Part shown: positions 56,326-64,000 of the stretch, in pieces
Numbering within the stretch: position 1 is the first letter of the stretch
Layout of the letters: every line of letters starts with the position of its first letter
From: Neobacillus paridis
GTDB taxonomy: Bacteria; Bacillota; Bacilli; Bacillales; Cytobacillaceae
Length of the DNA: 64,000 nt
NCBI RefSeq assembly: GCF_016765675.1
Contig: NZ_JAESWB010000229.1
Location: forward strand, 1 to 64,000
Reading direction: 5' to 3'
Notes under the pieces: model-generated
Seen by the model: only the letters and a program-made list of their open reading frames with translations
What the model was told of the DNA's origin: nothing
Database searches by the model: none
Made by a program: the position numbers and the translations under genes

Positions 56326-56438
56326 CTCTTATCCAGAGCGGCGGAGGGACTAGGCCCAATGAAGCCCGGCAACCTTCAAGGTGATCCTTGAAAAGGTGCT
56401 AATTCCTGCAGATCTTAAGGATCTGAAAGATAAGAGAG
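56326..56438 (+). ncRNA. SAM-I (S-box) riboswitch
   Basis: P1 pairs CTCTTATC (56326-56333) with GATAAGAG (56429-56436). The conserved core includes CAGAG, GGAGGGACTAGGCCC and CAATGAAGCCCGGCAACC. The next stem is TTCAAGGTGATCCTTGAA. The 3' P1 strand plus GAGG (56429-56439) can instead pair with CCTCTTCTTATC (56449-56460), the terminator's 5' arm, forming the antiterminator. High SAM should stop transcription before hom. Confidence 0.96.
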
Positions 56439-56445
56439 GATTACC

Positions 56446-56478
56446 AGACCTCTTCTTATCGAAGAGGTTTTTATTTTT
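56446..56478 (+). terminator. riboswitch-controlled terminator
   Basis: GACCTCTTC-TTATC-GAAGAGGTT followed by TTTATTTTTT; mutually exclusive with the antiterminator described for the SAM-I riboswitch. Confidence 0.93.
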
Positions 56479-56494
56479 TAAAGTGAGGTGAAGA

Positions 56495-57730
56495 ATGGTG
56501 TCTGTCATTAAGGTAGCGATATTAGGATTCGGAACGGTGGGTGAAGGGGTTTACCGGACGATTCAATCTCATGCGCAAGAATTTACAGCTGTTCTCGGGA
56601 AAAAGGTTGAAGTCGTGGCAATACTTGTAAAAAACATCCAAAAGGAAAGGAATATTCGTGAAGATGTGCTTCTGACAACGAATTTTCAGGAAATTCTTCG
56701 GCTGCCCCAGCTTGATGTTGTGATTGAAGCCATCGTCGACAAGGAGCCTACCTTTACTTATTTGAAACAAGCAATTGGCAAGGGGTGCCACATCATAACG
56801 GCTAACAAAGAAATGTTTGCGCACCATGGAAAAGAATTACTTGATCTAGCAAAGGAAAATGGTGTTTCTGTCGGCTATGAAGCAACCGTGGCCGGAGGAA
56901 TTCCTGTCATTCAAACCCTTAGGCAGCTCTTAAACATTAACCGTGTATCACAAATTCAGGGAATTTTAAATGGCACTTCTAACTTCATTTTGTCCGAAAT
57001 GCGTGAAAAAAAGCAGTCATTTGCTGAAAGTTTGCGCCAGGCTCAAGCAAAAGGCTATGCAGAAGCCGATCCCACTAATGATATTGAGGGTTTCGATGCC
57101 TTTTACAAGGCGATGATACTCAGCAGGATTGCTTTCGGTGAAGAGCCCGATTGGCAGACGGTTGAACGTCAGGGAATAACTGCGATCACAAGTGAGTTAA
57201 TAGAGGCAGCAGAAAAATTAAAACTGCGGTTTAAACATGTGGCCAGTATAAGCAAGGAAGACGAACAGATCATTGCGTCTGTAAAACCGATCCTGGTGGG
57301 CGACGAGAATCCCTTCTATCACGTGGAAGGTGCCGAGAATGCGGTAAATGTGCATTCCGATATTGTTGGCAGAATCACGCTGCAGGGCCCGGGAGCCGGC
57401 ATGTATCCAACAGCAAGTGCGATGATTGAAGATTTGGTCTATGTTTGTCAAAGTAAACTTAACAGCCGGCAAAATATTAAGAAAACTGCTGATTGGCGAG
57501 GGCAGATTAGGAAGCAAAAAGACTACTGGCTGCTTCAAGGTTTTGTTGAAAAAACGAAACATCCTGAAATTACCTGGCTTGATGAGGTTACTGACAGCAT
57601 TTTTATCATCGAAGCTGGCAAGGAAGATTTAAAGGGCTTGCTTGGTCGGCAACCGGAGATTTGTTATTTTCAGATTCTTGGTGATGAAAATTTGCCCATT
57701 TTAAATAAACCCACAGCAACAGTGATTTAA
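56495..57730 (+). CDS. hom: homoserine dehydrogenase
   Basis: NAD(P)H-dependent reduction of aspartate semialdehyde to homoserine, precursor of methionine and threonine. A 411-residue protein with the Rossmann motif AILGFGTVGEGVY, TANKEMFAHHGKEL, and the hallmark GILNGTSNFILSEM plus AEADPTNDIEGFDAFYKAMI. The C-terminal tail of about 70 residues fits an ACT-like regulatory region, but I cannot confirm that. Placement under a SAM riboswitch, with no thrC or thrB following, marks it as a methionine-linked copy; another hom with thrCB is expected elsewhere. Confidence 0.95.
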   Translation: MVSVIKVAILGFGTVGEGVYRTIQSHAQEFTAVLGKKVEVVAILVKNIQKERNIREDVLLTTNFQEILRLPQLDVVIEAIVDKEPTFTYLKQAIGKGCHIITANKEMFAHHGKELLDLAKENGVSVGYEATVAGGIPVIQTLRQLLNINRVSQIQGILNGTSNFILSEMREKKQSFAESLRQAQAKGYAEADPTNDIEGFDAFYKAMILSRIAFGEEPDWQTVERQGITAITSELIEAAEKLKLRFKHVASISKEDEQIIASVKPILVGDENPFYHVEGAENAVNVHSDIVGRITLQGPGAGMYPTASAMIEDLVYVCQSKLNSRQNIKKTADWRGQIRKQKDYWLLQGFVEKTKHPEITWLDEVTDSIFIIEAGKEDLKGLLGRQPEICYFQILGDENLPILNKPTATVI

Positions 57731-57752
57731 TCACTCAAAAACACAGCAAATG

Positions 57753-57780
57753 GAAGCATCCAAATGGCAGGATGCTTTTT
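57753..57780 (+). terminator. terminator after hom
   Basis: AAGCATCC-AAATGGCA-GGATGCTT, then TTTCTTTTT. Confidence 0.87.
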
Positions 57781-57888
57781 CTTTTTCAGATAAATACCCA
57801 TAAACAAGCCTGTGTAAAGTACAAACTGAGAATGTTCACAATTTTATCAAATATCCAACATTAATATGTTAAGAAAATGTGAAAACGG

Positions 57889-57950
57889 TTGTTTTTCAAT
57901 AGTCCTCAAGGTATATTATAAGTGTAGCGAAGGTAGTGATAAAAATCACA
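57889..57950 (+). promoter_or_regulatory. doxX promoter with FNR-like palindrome
   Basis: -35 TTGTTT (57889-57894), 17-bp spacer, -10 TATATT (57912-57917). Downstream of the predicted start lies AGTGATAAAAATCACA (57935-57950), one mismatch from the TGTGA-N6-TCACA consensus of Fnr/Crp-type regulators. Placement suggests repression. Confidence 0.55.
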
Positions 57951-58019
57951 AGCCTTCACTATAAGAAACAGCTAGCTGATGACCATTATCAAAAATAAAA
58001 TCATTTGGAGATGATTGTA

Positions 58020-58520
58020 ATGAAATGGTACAAAACGCCTATTGCAGCAGTTGTATGGACAGTTTTACGGATTTATCTTGGCTATCAGTGGATAACAGCA
58101 GGATTTGAAAAAATAACTGGTGGATTTGACGCAGGAGGCTTCCTCAAAGGGGCACTTGCCAATGCAACTGGTGAACACCCGGCAGTGCAAGCATGGTATG
58201 CAGATTTTTTACAACAGTTCGCGATTCCAAACGTTGATATTTTTAATGTATTAATTCCTTGGGGAGAACTTTTAGTCGGTATTGGTTTAATCGTTGGTTT
58301 AGCTACTATTCCAGCCTTACTTGCTGGAGCATTCATGAATCTGAACTTTATGTTGGCAGGAACAACAAGCACAAACCCAATTCTTTATACAATCGCAATG
58401 ATTCTTTTATTCGCAGGTACCGGTGCTTACTACTTCGGGCTCGACCGATTCGCTGTTCCATATATTAAAGGCTACTTCAAAAAAGCGAAAGACAAGAAAA
58501 TCACCGCCAATGAACGATAA
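58020..58520 (+). CDS. DoxX family membrane protein
   Basis: A 166-residue protein with four hydrophobic segments (about residues 10-28, 70-92, 98-116, 120-140) and the DoxX/terminal quinol oxidase-like signature (RIYLGYQWITAGFEKITGG, then WGELLVGIGLIVGLAT). The family is linked to thiosulfate:quinone oxidation in archaea and to redox homeostasis in bacteria; the role in Bacillus is not established. ATG 58020 follows GGAG by 9 nt. Single gene with its own promoter. Confidence 0.86.
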   Translation: MKWYKTPIAAVVWTVLRIYLGYQWITAGFEKITGGFDAGGFLKGALANATGEHPAVQAWYADFLQQFAIPNVDIFNVLIPWGELLVGIGLIVGLATIPALLAGAFMNLNFMLAGTTSTNPILYTIAMILLFAGTGAYYFGLDRFAVPYIKGYFKKAKDKKITANER

Positions 58521-58530
58521 TAAGCTTCAT

Positions 58531-58561
58531 TAGAAGCAGGGATAATCCCCTGCTTCTTTTG
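58531..58561 (+). terminator. terminator after doxX (bidirectional position)
   Basis: AGAAGCAGGG-ATAATC-CCCTGCTTCT followed by TTTG, between convergent doxX and yfhD. Confidence 0.85.
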
Positions 58562-58562
58562 C

Positions 58563-58745
58563 TTATTTGCGATTTTTGACACGCTGATTAGCAGCATTGG
58601 ATCTTGCTTGTGCTTCAAGGTCTGCCTGGTCAGCCAGCTCTTGGGAGAATTCTACATCTATTCCGTCGGATTTCATGTTTTTTGGTACTTGTGGAAGTGT
58701 TGCTTTGTTTTTATCACGTGTTCTTTGTCCGCGTGAACGACCCAT
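58563..58745 (-). CDS. yfhD: YfhD family small protein
   Basis: A 60-residue hydrophilic protein starting MGRSRGQRTRDKNKATLPQV, with DVEFSQELADQADLEAQARS; this matches YfhD of Bacillus. It is rich in charged residues and Gln and has no membrane segment. YfhD-like proteins are small, unstudied proteins seen in spore-formers. ATG 58745 has AAAGGGG 8 nt upstream; an upstream in-frame start lacks this. Confidence 0.88.
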   Translation of the reverse strand: MGRSRGQRTRDKNKATLPQVPKNMKSDGIDVEFSQELADQADLEAQARSNAANQRVKNRK

Positions 58746-58863
58746 TGCGAAAACCCCTTTCACTGATAACTAATTAGAACCGATACGGTCCCGCTATTAG
58801 CTTCTGCCATTCTCAAGGGGTTCATGAATGGGAAAACTTTCACGAAGTTGTTAAAATTATCAA

Positions 58864-58998
58864 TTACAGCTTTGTTTTGCGATCGGTAAAGCCGCCGGCG
58901 CGGTCTGCCATTTTAAACTCACGCTGATACAATACCTCCTGCGTACTGGTTAACGAATATTTACCTTTTCCCATATCCTTTTTCTTTTTTCCACCCAT
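58864..58998 (-). CDS. yfhE: YfhE family small protein
   Basis: A 44-residue protein (MGGKKKKDMGKGKYSLTS, then QEVLYQREFKMADRAGGF). The QEVLYQ.EFK.AD.AGGF core is that of YfhE, which sits beside yfhD in Bacillus. GGAAAGG is about 9 nt before the ATG. An ATG 9 nt further upstream abuts that site. Function unknown. Confidence 0.87.
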   Translation of the reverse strand: MGGKKKKDMGKGKYSLTSTQEVLYQREFKMADRAGGFTDRKTKL

Positions 58999-59141
58999 TG
59001 TGCTCATCCCTTTCCATCATTTATTGCTGCATTTCCCTATTTTTTCCTTTATCATGGGGAATGATACCATTTTTCGAAAAATTACTTTTTCAATCAGGTT
59101 TTGTCGAGAGAATATGGTAAAGTATTGTTGAGGTGACGGAT

Positions 59142-59957
59142 ATGGCCATTATTACTAAAATCACCACACAACAGAAAAACCAGGATCGCTATAATATTTT
59201 CATGGATGATGGCAAAGGCGAGGAATTTGCCTTTAGTGTAGACAGTGATGTGCTTATTAAATTCCAGTTAAAAAAAGGAATGGAGCTTGATGATTTTTCC
59301 TTACTGGAAATTCAATTTCAGGACGACATTCGCAAAGCCTATCATTTAGCTGTTCAATTTCTGGCAAGACGAATTCGCTCGGAAAAAGAAATCAGAGATT
59401 ATCTCCAAAAAAAAGCCATAAAGGAACCAATTATTCAAGAAGTGGTTCATAAATTAAAAAGCCAGCAATATCTCAATGATTCGGAATACGCCTTTGCTTT
59501 TGTGAGAACGATGGTCAATACAACTGACAAAGGACCAGATATCATTAAGCAGGAGTTAAAAGAAAAAGGAATTGCTGAAAAAATAATCATTCAAGCGTTG
59601 GCAGAATTTCCTCCTGAGCTGCAGCTTGACAAGGCTGTGAACGTGGGGAAGAAGTTTTTCAAAAAGCCCTCAAAAGATTCATTAAAAATTCAAAAGCAAA
59701 AGCTTGAGCAGCTGCTTTACCGCAAAGGGTACTCATTTGAACTGATTCAAATCGCATTACAAGAAACGGTTCCTAAAGAAGAGACGGATGCAGAGCTTGA
59801 AGCGATCAGGCACCAGGGCGAAAAGGCACACCGTAAATATTCACAATATAGCGGGTTTGAATATCAGCAAAAAATGAAACAAGCCCTATATCGCAAAGGT
59901 TTTTCCATCGAGTTAATTGAAAAATTTTTGGTAGAAAAAAATAGCGCCGATTACTGA
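59142..59957 (+). CDS. recX: regulatory protein RecX
   Basis: Modulates RecA filament activity. A 271-residue alpha-helical repeat protein with RecX signatures ARRIRSEKEIRDYLQKKAI, YLNDSEYAFAFVRTM, KGPDIIKQELKEKGI and LYRKGYSFELIQIALQE, the last recurring near the C-terminus (LYRKGFSIELIEKFL). ATG 59142 is preceded by GAGGTG at 6-nt spacing; an in-frame GTG at 59133 lies inside that motif. The length is typical of Bacillus RecX. It is followed by yfhH as in B. subtilis. Confidence 0.94.
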   Translation: MAIITKITTQQKNQDRYNIFMDDGKGEEFAFSVDSDVLIKFQLKKGMELDDFSLLEIQFQDDIRKAYHLAVQFLARRIRSEKEIRDYLQKKAIKEPIIQEVVHKLKSQQYLNDSEYAFAFVRTMVNTTDKGPDIIKQELKEKGIAEKIIIQALAEFPPELQLDKAVNVGKKFFKKPSKDSLKIQKQKLEQLLYRKGYSFELIQIALQETVPKEETDAELEAIRHQGEKAHRKYSQYSGFEYQQKMKQALYRKGFSIELIEKFLVEKNSADY

Positions 59958-60062
59958 GATGATTTTTTCAAGATGGGTATAACTCAGGCAGAGTGGTCTC
60001 ACTTTATTAATTGAATAAAAAAACTTATACTTGAAATAAAGCGATAATCGGGAGTGAAGCTA

Positions 60063-60386
60063 ATGCAGCAGGAGAAACGCTACAGTGAGATGACGCATCA
60101 AGAATTATGGCAGGAAATTGCCACTCTCCAAGAAAAAGCCCGTAAAGCGGAACAGTTGGGGATGGTTAATGAGTTTGCCGTATTGGAAAGAAAAGTGCAA
60201 ATGGCACGCGCCTATCTTTCAGACCCTGGACAGTTTGAACCTGGAGAAATATATGAAATTGAAGGCGCTCCGGGGGAATATTTTAAAATTGATTATATCA
60301 ATGGTGTGTTTGCCTGGGGATATCGTCTTAATGGCTCCGGCAAAGATGAGGCATTGCCAATATCGATGCTAAAATGGCTAAGATAA
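60063..60386 (+). CDS. yfhH: YfhH family protein (DUF1811)
   Basis: A 107-residue protein: an N-terminal helical part (RYSEMTHQELWQEIATLQEK) and a C-terminal beta-rich domain (FEPGEIYEIEGAPGEYFKID, then NGVFAWGYRLNG). This matches DUF1811/YfhH, whose function is unknown. ATG 60063 has GGGAG about 8 nt upstream. It lies after recX and before a strong terminator. Confidence 0.92.
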   Translation: MQQEKRYSEMTHQELWQEIATLQEKARKAEQLGMVNEFAVLERKVQMARAYLSDPGQFEPGEIYEIEGAPGEYFKIDYINGVFAWGYRLNGSGKDEALPISMLKWLR

Positions 60387-60390
60387 TCTG

Positions 60391-60430
60391 AGACAAACCA
60401 GAGAATGGATCCTCTCTGGCTTGTCTTTTT
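60391..60430 (+). terminator. terminator after yfhH
   Basis: AGACAAACCAGAGA pairs with TCTCTGGCTTGTCT (one mismatch), followed by TTTTTTCT. Confidence 0.93.
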
Positions 60431-60448
60431 TCTCTGGCTCTGTTGAAA

Positions 60449-60625
60449 TTATTTCCAAACTTGTGGTGATTCGTCATCACGTTCGCCTGAGGCCCGCATC
60501 CGTTCCTGTGGATGTGTATTTATGCTGCCGTCCGCTCTTGTTGATGCATATTCTGCTTTTGCCCGCGGTTCTCCCTCTAGCTTATTATTATTTTGGTTGG
60601 GGAATTTGCGTTGTTTATTTCTCAT
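60449..60625 (-). CDS. sspK: small acid-soluble spore protein K
   Basis: A 58-residue hydrophilic protein: [11 protein letters not shown], then [19 protein letters not shown] and [15 protein letters not shown]. The [25 protein letters not shown] core is that of SspK of Bacillus spores, where it is made in the forespore under sigma-G. ATG 60625 is preceded by GGAGGTAAAAC. I could not identify a convincing sigma-G promoter. The gene is small and easily missed in automated calls. Confidence 0.93.
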   Translation of the reverse strand: MRNKQRKFPNQNNNKLEGEPRAKAEYASTRADGSINTHPQERMRASGERDDESPQVWK

Positions 60626-60760
60626 GTTTTACCTCCAAAAAGGGAATGAGAAACGTGAAGAGCAAAGCGTTCAGGTCGCATTGCTTATCACGTAAGGTTA
60701 GTATTCGCATTAATTTTTGTACTTATGTTAATAGAAATTGGCAACGGGGGTGTGTTTTTA

Positions 60761-61030
60761 ATGAATGATTATCATGAACGATTGGCAAAATTACTGCTTG
60801 AAAAAAATGACTATCTTTCCTATTATCAAGCTCGGACATGGGTGGAATTATTATGGGAAGATTTTGAGTCATCATATGCAAAGGCAGGAGAGAAATACAT
60901 GGGAAGTGAAATGACCGAGAAAATTGTCAAACAGTGGATTGAACATTATGGTGACAAGCTCCATGAATTCGTAGCCACAAATCCGAAATTCAAGCAATTT
61001 TTTGAGCAGGATAAAAATACTTTAAATTGA
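60761..61030 (+). CDS. yfhJ: YfhJ family WVELL protein
   Basis: An 89-residue acidic helical protein with the family-defining YYQARTWVELLWEDFESSYAKAG segment (residues about 18-40) and an FFEQ-containing C-terminal end. Function is unknown; it is conserved between recX/yfhH and yfhP in Bacillus. ATG 60761 follows GGGGGTG by 8 nt; an upstream in-frame ATG lacks a site. Confidence 0.9.
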   Translation: MNDYHERLAKLLLEKNDYLSYYQARTWVELLWEDFESSYAKAGEKYMGSEMTEKIVKQWIEHYGDKLHEFVATNPKFKQFFEQDKNTLN

Positions 61031-61072
61031 ATCGCGTAATGACAGACATAATAGAACTTTTATCCCCAAATA

Positions 61073-61100
61073 AAAAAGCGGTGACTATGTGGTCACCGCT
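61073..61100 (-). terminator. terminator after yfhP
   Basis: Minus strand: AGCGGTGACC-ACAT-AGTCACCGCT, then TTTTTTA. It lies between the convergent yfhJ and yfhP. Confidence 0.9.
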
Positions 61101-61108
61101 GTAAATTT

Positions 61109-62089
61109 TTAACTCGGAACTACTCCTAACTTTTTCCGCAGCTTTCTTTCACTATATACCCAGCCAGTATAGGAATTTATTGGCTTTAAATCAAGATCCA
61201 ATTGTACTACCGCGACAAATGGGTAGTGCCCGTTGCTCCTGTATCGTAAATCAATAAATCTGACTTCATAATGATCATCATATTCATCGACTTCCCAGCG
61301 ATAGACAGGTGAGAACGAAAGGAATGCCGAGATATTTTGATCCTTTTTCGCTGCTTCAATCACCGGAGTGTTGGGCACAGGAATTCGTTTAAAGCGATCA
61401 AGAATCTTTACCTCGCCATTAATTGATCTGCCGACAAAGAAGCAGTCTTCGTTCATTGCGGCGATTCGCCACTGATGGAACTTCATCGTGGGAGCAACAA
61501 TGATTTCAGTGGCATCCGGAATCATCGACCTTACTTCGACCAAAACCCGCTTTTTCGTCTGATATCGTTTGAAATAATAGCCAATGATAATAAAATACAT
61601 TAACAGGAAGGTAAAACCGGGATCCGCACCCATGACCCATGCAATGATTCCAAGTACATGAATCGCAAAAATAAACGGATCAAACGTATTAATCACACCA
61701 AGTGCCAGCCATTTTGAATTAAAAGGCCGCAGTGCCTGGGTGCCATAGGCATTAAAAATGTCAACAAATACATGGATAAATACGGCAGCGAACGCCCAAG
61801 CCCATAGGTGGAGCAGGTTTGCCCCAGGGAAAAACGGGTAGATAACCGCCAAGAGAACGAGCGGCCATAAAATGACAGCCGGAATGGAATGAGTGACACC
61901 GCGATGATTTCGAATGTATATCGCGTTATTCCTTAATTTTAAGACCGTATCTATGTCAGGTATTTGTGAACCAGCAATAGTAGCAATTAAAACACTAGTT
62001 GTCGTAACATGGCTGCTTGCGACTGCTGGATCCAGTGTTGCTAGACCGCCAAGTGCAATGCCCATCACAACATGAGTTCCAGTATCCAA
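61109..62089 (-). CDS. yfhP: YfhP family membrane metal-dependent hydrolase (DUF457-type)
   Basis: A 326-residue protein with several N-terminal membrane segments and the DUF457/YdjM signature: DTGTHVVMGIALGGLA at the N-terminus, IPDIDTVLKL, and HRGVTHSIPAVILWP (about residues 55-70), where the His and Asp residues could bind metal. The C-terminal third is soluble. B. subtilis YfhP is reported to repress its neighbour operon. The start is TTG with AAGGAGG 9 nt before it. It is divergent from mutY. Confidence 0.9.
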   Translation of the reverse strand: MDTGTHVVMGIALGGLATLDPAVASSHVTTTSVLIATIAGSQIPDIDTVLKLRNNAIYIRNHRGVTHSIPAVILWPLVLLAVIYPFFPGANLLHLWAWAFAAVFIHVFVDIFNAYGTQALRPFNSKWLALGVINTFDPFIFAIHVLGIIAWVMGADPGFTFLLMYFIIIGYYFKRYQTKKRVLVEVRSMIPDATEIIVAPTMKFHQWRIAAMNEDCFFVGRSINGEVKILDRFKRIPVPNTPVIEAAKKDQNISAFLSFSPVYRWEVDEYDDHYEVRFIDLRYRSNGHYPFVAVVQLDLDLKPINSYTGWVYSERKLRKKLGVVPS

Positions 62090-62200
62090 AAATTGAGCCT
62101 CCTTAATTTCTTGTCAAAAAAGATAAAGTGAATTATCGTATATCTGTTACTTATTATATACCCTTTTCGTTGTTTGTTTATAAAAATGGGGGGAAATATT

Positions 62201-63301
62201 ATGTTAATTGAACTAAATAATTTAAAAAAAATCAATATAAATGCTTTTCAAACGGATTTAATTTCCTGGTTTAAAAAAGAACAGCGGAACCTACCGTGGC
62301 GAAAGGACCAAGATCCCTACAAAGTATGGGTATCTGAGGTGATGCTGCAACAAACAAGAGTCGATACAGTCATTCCTTATTTCAATCGTTTTATTGATTG
62401 GTTTCCAACTATTGAAGATTTGGCAACTGCCGATGAAGAAAAAGTCCTTAAGGCTTGGGAGGGGCTGGGATATTATTCAAGAGTACGAAATCTGCAATCA
62501 GCGGTTAAGGAAGTAAAGGAAACATACGGTGGGGTGGTGCCTGACAGTCCCGAGGAAATTTCCAAGTTAAAAGGAGTTGGGCCGTATACTGCCGGAGCCA
62601 TATTAAGTATTGCCTACGGTAAGCCGGAACCTGCGGTGGATGGCAATGTGATGCGGGTGTTATCACGAATTCTTTCTATTTGGGAAGATATTGCCCGCCC
62701 ATCATCGCGGAAGATATTTGAACAAGCAGTTCGTGAACTTATTTCTCATGAGGACCCCTCTGCCTTTAACCAGGCATTGATGGAGTTAGGTGCATTGGTG
62801 TGCACACCAACCTCTCCTGCTTGTTTGTTATGCCCGGTTCGTGAACATTGTCAGGCATTTGATGAAGGAGTACAGTCAGAACTTCCGGTCAAAACAAAAA
62901 AAACAAAGACGCGCCAGGTGCAGTTAGCTTCGGCGATTCTTTTAGCTGGTAACGGGAAAATTTTAATTCATAAGCGACCTTCCACAGGTCTTCTGGCCAA
63001 TTTATGGGAGTTTCCAAATGTCGAAATTGCTCATCCGCTGGAGGGAGAGCGAGGTCATGTGGAGCAACTCTTTAATACTGCTACAGAGTTGTCGGTAACT
63101 TTAGGAAAGGTTATCGGCCAGGTTGAGCATATCTTTTCCCATTTGCTTTGGAATATTAAGGTGTACATTGGACAAATAGATGGCACGTTCGCGGAAAGTG
63201 ATGAATGGAAGCTGGTTTCGCCAGAAGAGATGGAGCAATTTGCTTTTCCAGTTCCTTATCAGAAGATGTTTCTGCTGTATCAGGAATCTTTACTAAATTA
63301 A
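62201..63301 (+). CDS. mutY: A/G-specific adenine glycosylase
   Basis: Removes adenine mispaired with 8-oxoguanine. A 366-residue protein: N-terminal helix-hairpin-helix domain ([38 protein letters not shown], catalytic [13 protein letters not shown]), a 4Fe-4S cluster C-x6-C-x2-C-x5-C ([17 protein letters not shown]), and a C-terminal NUDIX-like 8-oxoG domain. ATG 62201 has GGGGGGA 6 nt upstream; two earlier in-frame starts lack a site. Position next to yfhP is as in B. subtilis. Confidence 0.96.
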   Translation: MLIELNNLKKININAFQTDLISWFKKEQRNLPWRKDQDPYKVWVSEVMLQQTRVDTVIPYFNRFIDWFPTIEDLATADEEKVLKAWEGLGYYSRVRNLQSAVKEVKETYGGVVPDSPEEISKLKGVGPYTAGAILSIAYGKPEPAVDGNVMRVLSRILSIWEDIARPSSRKIFEQAVRELISHEDPSAFNQALMELGALVCTPTSPACLLCPVREHCQAFDEGVQSELPVKTKKTKTRQVQLASAILLAGNGKILIHKRPSTGLLANLWEFPNVEIAHPLEGERGHVEQLFNTATELSVTLGKVIGQVEHIFSHLLWNIKVYIGQIDGTFAESDEWKLVSPEEMEQFAFPVPYQKMFLLYQESLLN

Positions 63302-63485
63302 GGAAGTCATTGGAAGACTAATAAGGCTTATTGGCGCCCGGGGCAGGAGAAAATTAGTCAAGCCGGTAACCAATGCGCCTTATTGGAGCCTGAGCCATCT
63401 AAAAAAGCACTGCCTGGGTAACCAATCACGGGTATTGGTGATTGGCACCCCTCCTCTCTCCGGTTGCCAATCCCAATCCATCAAA
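63302..63485. repeat. intergenic region with multiple CCAAT/ATTGG dyads
   Basis: No gene is seen. A perfect 8-bp inverted repeat CCAATCAC/GTGATTGG (63422-63446) and several further ATTGG or CCAAT copies with similar flanks occur: TTATTGGCGCC, CCAATGCGCCTTATTGG and GGTTGCCAAT. It could fold into a bidirectional terminator between convergent mutY and yfhS, but no T-tract follows. Confidence 0.5.

Positions 63486-64000
<515 letters not shown>

Noticed and set aside
62536..62546. GGTGCCTGACA copy in mutY as part of the repeat family
   Set aside because: It lies in a conserved coding segment (GVVPDSPEE) and is explained by the protein sequence.

Overview
The window reads as a chromosomal segment of an aerobic, endospore-forming Bacillaceae bacterium (Bacillus/Neobacillus-like). 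Evidence is the Bacillus gene order in tilS-hpt-ftsH-coaX-hslO-cysK and folP-folB-folK-xre-dusB-lysS-rrn, the argCJBD-carAB-argF order, the yfhD/yfhE/recX/yfhH/sspK/yfhJ/yfhP/mutY/yfhS/fabL block, sigma-A-type promoters, and strong AGGAGG-type ribosome binding sites. SspK, a spore acid-soluble protein, supports spore formation. The genus is inferred; I could not search databases.

Layout. 1-540: 5' end of a 16S rRNA gene on the minus strand, with leader and promoter. 730-12,400: a minus-strand housekeeping block for lysyl-tRNA synthesis, dihydrouridine, folate, cysteine, redox chaperone, CoA, FtsH, purine salvage and tRNA-Ile lysidine. 12,547-15,912: a breakpoint zone holding an intact ISLre2-type element, a 17-bp-arm hairpin, the tail of a large serine recombinase, and a 5'-truncated diguanylate cyclase. 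16,060-20,812: a 783-residue two-domain prenyltransferase/terpene-synthase-like protein, an FMN reductase behind a clear operator, and a FetAB-type ABC exporter. 21,035-26,861: an internally deleted M20 peptidase, then a dabB-dabA-mpsC-ybcF-like inorganic-carbon/cation uptake operon with a terminator and a possible leader peptide in its 5' region. 26,934-36,057: accessory genes, namely an XRE-TPR regulator facing an MFS exporter across twin palindromes, NAD(P)HX repair, a CynX-type MFS transporter, an arginase-like protein, a Gfo/Idh oxidoreductase, a YgbA_NO-family protein and a TipAS-type MerR regulator. 36,218-41,974: a five-gene peptide ABC importer. 42,066-43,338: aroK-aroD. 43,642-56,170: the complete arginine pathway from N-acetyl-glutamyl-phosphate reduction to argininosuccinate lyase, including arginine-type carbamoyl-phosphate synthase, with ARG-box-like operators before argC and argG. 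56,256-57,780: a homoserine dehydrogenase under a SAM-I riboswitch. 58,020-64,000: doxX and the yfh/mutY/fabL block.

How the genes work together. argJ recycles acetyl groups between ornithine and glutamate, argB/C/D make acetylornithine, carAB supplies carbamoyl phosphate, and argF/G/H finish arginine. The dab operon would raise cytosolic bicarbonate, a substrate of carAB. The most unusual protein is the two-domain prenyltransferase at 16,060-18,411. Both halves carry a pair of aspartate-rich motifs at nearly the same spacing, a layout reminiscent of fungal chimeric terpene synthases.
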